DNA from: an uncultured Lachnospiraceae bacterium
GTDB taxonomy: Bacteria > Bacillota > Clostridia > Lachnospirales > Lachnospiraceae
Direction of reading: 5' to 3'
Assembly: GCA_910583815.1 (NCBI GenBank)
Contig: CAJTZB010000105.1
Coordinates: 1 to 8,822 of the forward strand
Length of the DNA stretch: 8,822 nt
A model generated the notes under the pieces. That model was given only the letters and a program-made list of their open reading frames with translations. It was not told the DNA's origin and did no database searches. The position numbers were made by a program, and so were the translations under genes. Below, in pieces: positions 5,873 to 8,822 of this stretch. Each line of letters opens with the position of its first letter. Within the stretch, counting starts at the first letter, position 1.

Positions 5873-5889
5873 CGTAACAGTTTTGTAAC
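5873..5889 (+). promoter_or_regulatory. WalR-like direct repeat (CGTAAC-N5-TGTAAC)
   Basis: Two hexamers, CGTAAC (5873-5878) and TGTAAC (5884-5889), repeat with an 11-bp period. The WalR box known from Bacilli is TGTWAH-N5-TGTWAH, so 11 of 12 positions fit. WalRK controls wall hydrolases, which suits the gene downstream. The site lies just past the predicted transcription start, a position more typical of repression. Another OmpR-type regulator could bind the same layout. Confidence 0.4.
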
Positions 5890-5915
5890 ATTTGAAGAGA
5901 AAGGCTGAAAGCTGC

Positions 5916-7172
5916 ATGAACTACCGAAAAATGACAGCAGTAATTGCAGGAACTGTTTTCCTGCTTTCCGCTCCGGCGGCAACAACATTCGCTGATGAAA
6001 TCACATACGATTCTGATACGGCAATTGGCGGTATTACCCTGTTGCTGGATGAATACTATAATGCGACCAAACAGGAAGCACAGGATGAAATTTATGTTGG
6101 TGGCATACAGATGAAGGCAGTGCACAGAGTGCCTTCTCCGTATGAGAACCTTGGAATTGCAAACGTAAAAAATTATGTCAATATCCGCTCCGGTCCTTCT
6201 ACGGACTACAAGGTAGTCGGCAAACTGTATAAAGGCTGTGTTGCCAATATTTTAGGATATGAAGGCGATTGGGTTAAAATCCAGTCCGGTAATGTCAAAG
6301 AAGGTTACATCAAGGCAGAATATCTGCTGATTGGCTGGGATGCCGAAGAAAAAATTGAGCAGTACTGTGATAAACTGGCTACGGTTAACTGCAGCGTATT
6401 GAATGTGCGTTCCGGTCAGGGAACCGATTTCTCTATCTATGAGAAGATTCCGCGTGGAGAATCGTACTATGTGGCAAACGAGTACGAAGAGTGGGTGGAG
6501 ATTATTCTTGGACAGGACGACAGGACTGGAAAGGAAAAGACCGGTTTTGTTGCGAAAGAATATATCGATTTAAGCTATGAGTTCCAATATGCAATTACAA
6601 TAGAAGAAGAGCAGGCAAAACTTGCAGCCGAAGCAGCCGCTAAGAAGGCAGAGCAGGAGCGTCTGAAAAAACTTGCGGCAGAACAGGCGGCAAAAAAAGC
6701 GGCCGAGGAAGCAGCAAAAAAGGCAGCTGCCAAGGCAGAGGCAGATGCAGCGAAGAAAGAGCTTGAAAATCAGAAGAACCTTACAACGGAAGCGGCGAAA
6801 AAGCGTCAGGAAGTAGCCAGCTACGCAATAAAGTTCGTAGGAAATCCATATGTCTGGGGTGGGACAAGCCTGACAAATGGTGCAGACTGTTCCGGCTTTG
6901 TGCAGTCAATTTATAAACAGTTTGGATACACAATACCAAGAGTAGCGAAAGATCAGGCAAAGAGTGCAGGCTACAGCACGGTAAAGCCAACTCTGGAGAA
7001 CCTGCTTCCGGGCGACCTGATATTCTACATCGACAGCAAAGGCGTGGTAGACCACGTAGCAATGTACATAGGAAATGGGAAAATTGTCCATGCCGCAAAC
7101 AAGAAAAAAGGAATCGTCATTGCATCGTACAATATGCGTACGCCATACACAGCAAGACGAGTAATTCAGTAA
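5916..7172 (+). CDS. secreted SH3 / NlpC-P60 peptidoglycan hydrolase
   Basis: This 418-residue exported enzyme probably cuts a peptide bond in the stem of peptidoglycan (gamma-D-Glu to diamino acid type in related proteins). A signal peptide (basic MNYRKM, hydrophobic AVIAGTVFLLSAP, likely cleavage after TTFA) is followed by two bacterial SH3 domains: about 80-140 with VNIRSGPSTDYKVVG, and about 152-219 with LNVRSGQGTDFSIY. Next come an Ala/Lys/Glu coiled-coil linker (about 229-289) and the NlpC/P60 domain (about 297-418). The catalytic residues are all visible: C325 in ADCSGF, H380 in DHVAMY, H392 in KIVHAAN. The start ATG at 5916 gives the best signal peptide and has AAAGG 11 bases upstream; an in-frame TTG at 5892 is less likely. 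It has its own strong promoter and terminator. Confidence 0.94.
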   Translation: MNYRKMTAVIAGTVFLLSAPAATTFADEITYDSDTAIGGITLLLDEYYNATKQEAQDEIYVGGIQMKAVHRVPSPYENLGIANVKNYVNIRSGPSTDYKVVGKLYKGCVANILGYEGDWVKIQSGNVKEGYIKAEYLLIGWDAEEKIEQYCDKLATVNCSVLNVRSGQGTDFSIYEKIPRGESYYVANEYEEWVEIILGQDDRTGKEKTGFVAKEYIDLSYEFQYAITIEEEQAKLAAEAAAKKAEQERLKKLAAEQAAKKAAEEAAKKAAAKAEADAAKKELENQKNLTTEAAKKRQEVASYAIKFVGNPYVWGGTSLTNGADCSGFVQSIYKQFGYTIPRVAKDQAKSAGYSTVKPTLENLLPGDLIFYIDSKGVVDHVAMYIGNGKIVHAANKKKGIVIASYNMRTPYTARRVIQ

Positions 7173-7188
7173 AACAAACGAAACTGGC

Positions 7189-7228
7189 AAAGGGTTGCTT
7201 CCTGAGGGGAGTAACCCTTTTGGTTCAT
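7189..7228 (+). terminator. rho-independent terminator between converging genes
   Basis: A 14-bp stem (7189-7202 with 7207-7220, two G-U pairs, loop TGAG) is followed by a short T-rich tail (TTTTGGTTCATT, counting the stem's last Ts). It ends the NlpC/P60 gene. On the minus strand the same stem is followed by TTTGCC, so it may also stop the converging solute-binding gene, less strongly. Confidence 0.85.
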
Positions 7229-7267
7229 TCAAAATCTCTAATTTCATATAAAGTTTATAGTCTGTCT

Positions 7268-8822
7268 CTAACGGTAATCATATAGTGTCTGTGCAATCAA
7301 GGCAGCATGCTCCGGAGGAATATCTTCCAGTATCAGTTTCTGGATTGCAGTCCCAATCGCAAATTCATAATTCCGTATTGTAAATTTTGGGTCGCGGACA
7401 GAATCAGAGCCACGTGTGCCAAGCAGAGTGCTGTCTTTTGCGGCGGCGCCCCACGGATACATTGTGGTATTGATAAAATCCTTGCAAGTATTTGCAAGTG
7501 GTGAGGTGGCTCCAAGGCGGATTAATGTAGCAGTAATGTCATTGGAATAGTACCATGTGAAAAATTGGCTGCATGCCTGGATTTTTTTGCTAAAGCGAGA
7601 AACACCAATGACGCCGCCACCTAACAGCGGATGGCTTCCGGGAAGAATGGCAGCCCCGACTTGCCCAATGATGTTAGAAAACTTCGGATTGATAACATCG
7701 GAGGCATAGTTGGAATAGACGATTGCAGTTGCGGTTTTTCCTGCTGTAAATTGATGTAAGCTGTCGCGCCACCATTCCTGCTTGCAAGTATAGTTCTGCA
7801 GTTCTTTATATTGTCTCATTGCCTCTATCATTTTTGGAGAGTTAATCGGAAATAGTTCTGCATCATGGGAAGGAGAGTTTCCATAGCCCAGGTAATGGGG
7901 TAAAAAGTCAGAAGCGCAAGTGGCATCTGAGCCATATGTCGTGGTTGCACCGAATGGGGTCGGAGATTCCGGATGCACCGACTGAGAAAAGAACCTTGCA
8001 ATTCTTAAGTACTGTTCCAGTGTGGTTGGGACAGACAGATTTTCTTTGTATTCCTCATAATAGGCCCGGCGGATCAGTGCATTATGAAATAAATCTTTGC
8101 GGTATAAAAATAGCTGCACGCTTGGGTCAAACGGAAAGGCATATGGGGTTTCTTCTATAACGGAGTACTGCCGGTATATTCCGCTGTATAATTCCTGTGG
8201 CATAGATCTGATATCGAGTACATCAGATAGCGGCAGATAAAGTTCTTTTCCTAAAGGCTGAAAATCAGCTACGTCCATTCTGATTAAGTCATGAGGACAG
8301 GAAGTTTTTAGAGCATTTAGCTGAGAATGCAAATCAGTGTAAGAGGTGCAGGCTAAATTGACTTTTATGCCGCTGATTGCCTCAAACATAGGAAGAAGTT
8401 TTCCAAGCGCATTTGTGGAAGGATTATCTAAAGTGAGCAGTGAAATGGAGTCAGACACTCCTTTTTTTATTTGAGGAAACTGATAGGAGAAGCCTTTTGG
8501 TTCCAGTGTGTTGGTTTTGCACAGATTTGCTTTGTTTGAAGAATAGGCAACAAGGTCTTTTGCTATGGTCGAGCCAAGTTCGCCAAAATCCATTTCATAT
8601 ACTGAAAAATTGCTAAGCGCATAGGCGGATGTGCTGTCAACGGACAGTAAAGCCGGCCGTTTTTCTGTTTTGCAGATAGAAAAGGCAGCATTGATACTGG
8701 AGGAACGGATGGTTCCGGCAGTGATAATGGCATCGAATTCCGGCTGCTCCTGTACAATATCAAAAGCGGTAGACAGCGCAAAATTAATGTCTGAGGAATA
8801 ATACTTAAGTGTCATTCCGTGT
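7268..8822 (-). CDS. LacI-type sensor domain fused to solute-binding protein domain (5' end outside window)
   Basis: The frame is open through the right edge, so the N-terminus is missing; an ATG at 8815 is internal to the family pattern and has no ribosome site in the few bases visible. The first ~95 visible residues look like the last part of a LacI/PBP1 sensor (FDAIITAGTIRSSSINAAFSI, then RPALLSVD and MDFGELGSTIAKDLVAY). From about residue 125 a family-1 sugar-binding-protein fold begins (SISLLTLDNPSTNALGKLLP) and runs to the end, with typical marks GAAILPGSHPLLGGGVIGVSRFSKK and RLGATSPLANTCKDF. No signal or lipobox lies between them, so it is probably a cytoplasmic regulator with two ligand-binding units. 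A DNA-binding head (LacI or GntR type) is expected upstream but not seen. The target is probably a sugar uptake operon. Confidence 0.85.
   Translation of the reverse strand, partial: HGMTLKYYSSDINFALSTAFDIVQEQPEFDAIITAGTIRSSSINAAFSICKTEKRPALLSVDSTSAYALSNFSVYEMDFGELGSTIAKDLVAYSSNKANLCKTNTLEPKGFSYQFPQIKKGVSDSISLLTLDNPSTNALGKLLPMFEAISGIKVNLACTSYTDLHSQLNALKTSCPHDLIRMDVADFQPLGKELYLPLSDVLDIRSMPQELYSGIYRQYSVIEETPYAFPFDPSVQLFLYRKDLFHNALIRRAYYEEYKENLSVPTTLEQYLRIARFFSQSVHPESPTPFGATTTYGSDATCASDFLPHYLGYGNSPSHDAELFPINSPKMIEAMRQYKELQNYTCKQEWWRDSLHQFTAGKTATAIVYSNYASDVINPKFSNIIGQVGAAILPGSHPLLGGGVIGVSRFSKKIQACSQFFTWYYSNDITATLIRLGATSPLANTCKDFINTTMYPWGAAAKDSTLLGTRGSDSVRDPKFTIRNYEFAIGTAIQKLILEDIPPEHAALIAQTLYDYR

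Noticed and set aside
5892..5915. TTG start for the NlpC/P60 protein
   Set aside because: It adds MKRKAESC before an already complete signal peptide and has no ribosome site.
6605..6780. GC-rich Ala/Lys/Glu repeat as a separate DNA repeat
   Set aside because: The repetition follows from the coiled-coil linker codons of the wall hydrolase and is common in such proteins.

Overview
The window looks like a chromosomal stretch from a Gram-positive anaerobe of the Clostridia, most likely Lachnospiraceae. The basis is the gene content: a DUF5107 protein, a YjfB-type motility peptide, and a secreted SH3/NlpC-P60 hydrolase. Strong AGGAGG-type ribosome sites and sigma-A style promoters with extended TGn -10 boxes agree with this. 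I cannot name a species. No tRNA, rRNA, CRISPR array or recognisable transposase is visible.

Layout, left to right. (1) 1-1341, minus strand: the N-terminal 447 codons of a DUF5107 carbohydrate-type protein, running off the left edge. It is divergent from an AraC-family regulator (1491-2324, plus). Their candidate promoters overlap at the same -10 position. (2) 2324-2357 is a hairpin terminator reading on the minus strand. It ends a one-gene unit for a 58-residue YjfB-like peptide (2382-2558, minus). (3) 2635-3738, minus: an unrecognised 367-residue protein with a C-terminal cysteine cluster and its own good promoter. (4) 3839-4839, plus: a small cassette bracketed by two copies of one unusual palindromic element in opposite orientation. 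Each copy sits directly on a -10 box. The cassette holds a topoisomerase-type C4 zinc-finger reading frame with no proper start, followed by a 230-residue protein with a DUF6678-like C-terminal half. (5) 4903-5835, plus: thioredoxin reductase, transcribed from the promoter that carries the second palindrome. (6) 5916-7172, plus: a secreted wall hydrolase (two SH3 domains, Ala/Lys/Glu linker, NlpC/P60). Its -35 box contains the trxB stop codon, and a WalR-like direct repeat lies just after the -10 box. (7) 7268-8822, minus: the C-terminal part of a cytoplasmic protein that joins a LacI-type sensor domain to a complete extracellular-type solute-binding fold. It converges on the hydrolase and runs off the right edge.

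The genes do not form one pathway. The left and right ends concern sugar sensing or use, and the middle is housekeeping redox and wall turnover around an accessory cassette. The signal most worth pursuing is the matched pair of palindromes. They may be operators of one regulator controlling the cassette and trxB, a mobile palindrome, or ends of an invertible segment. Nothing here proves a new system.
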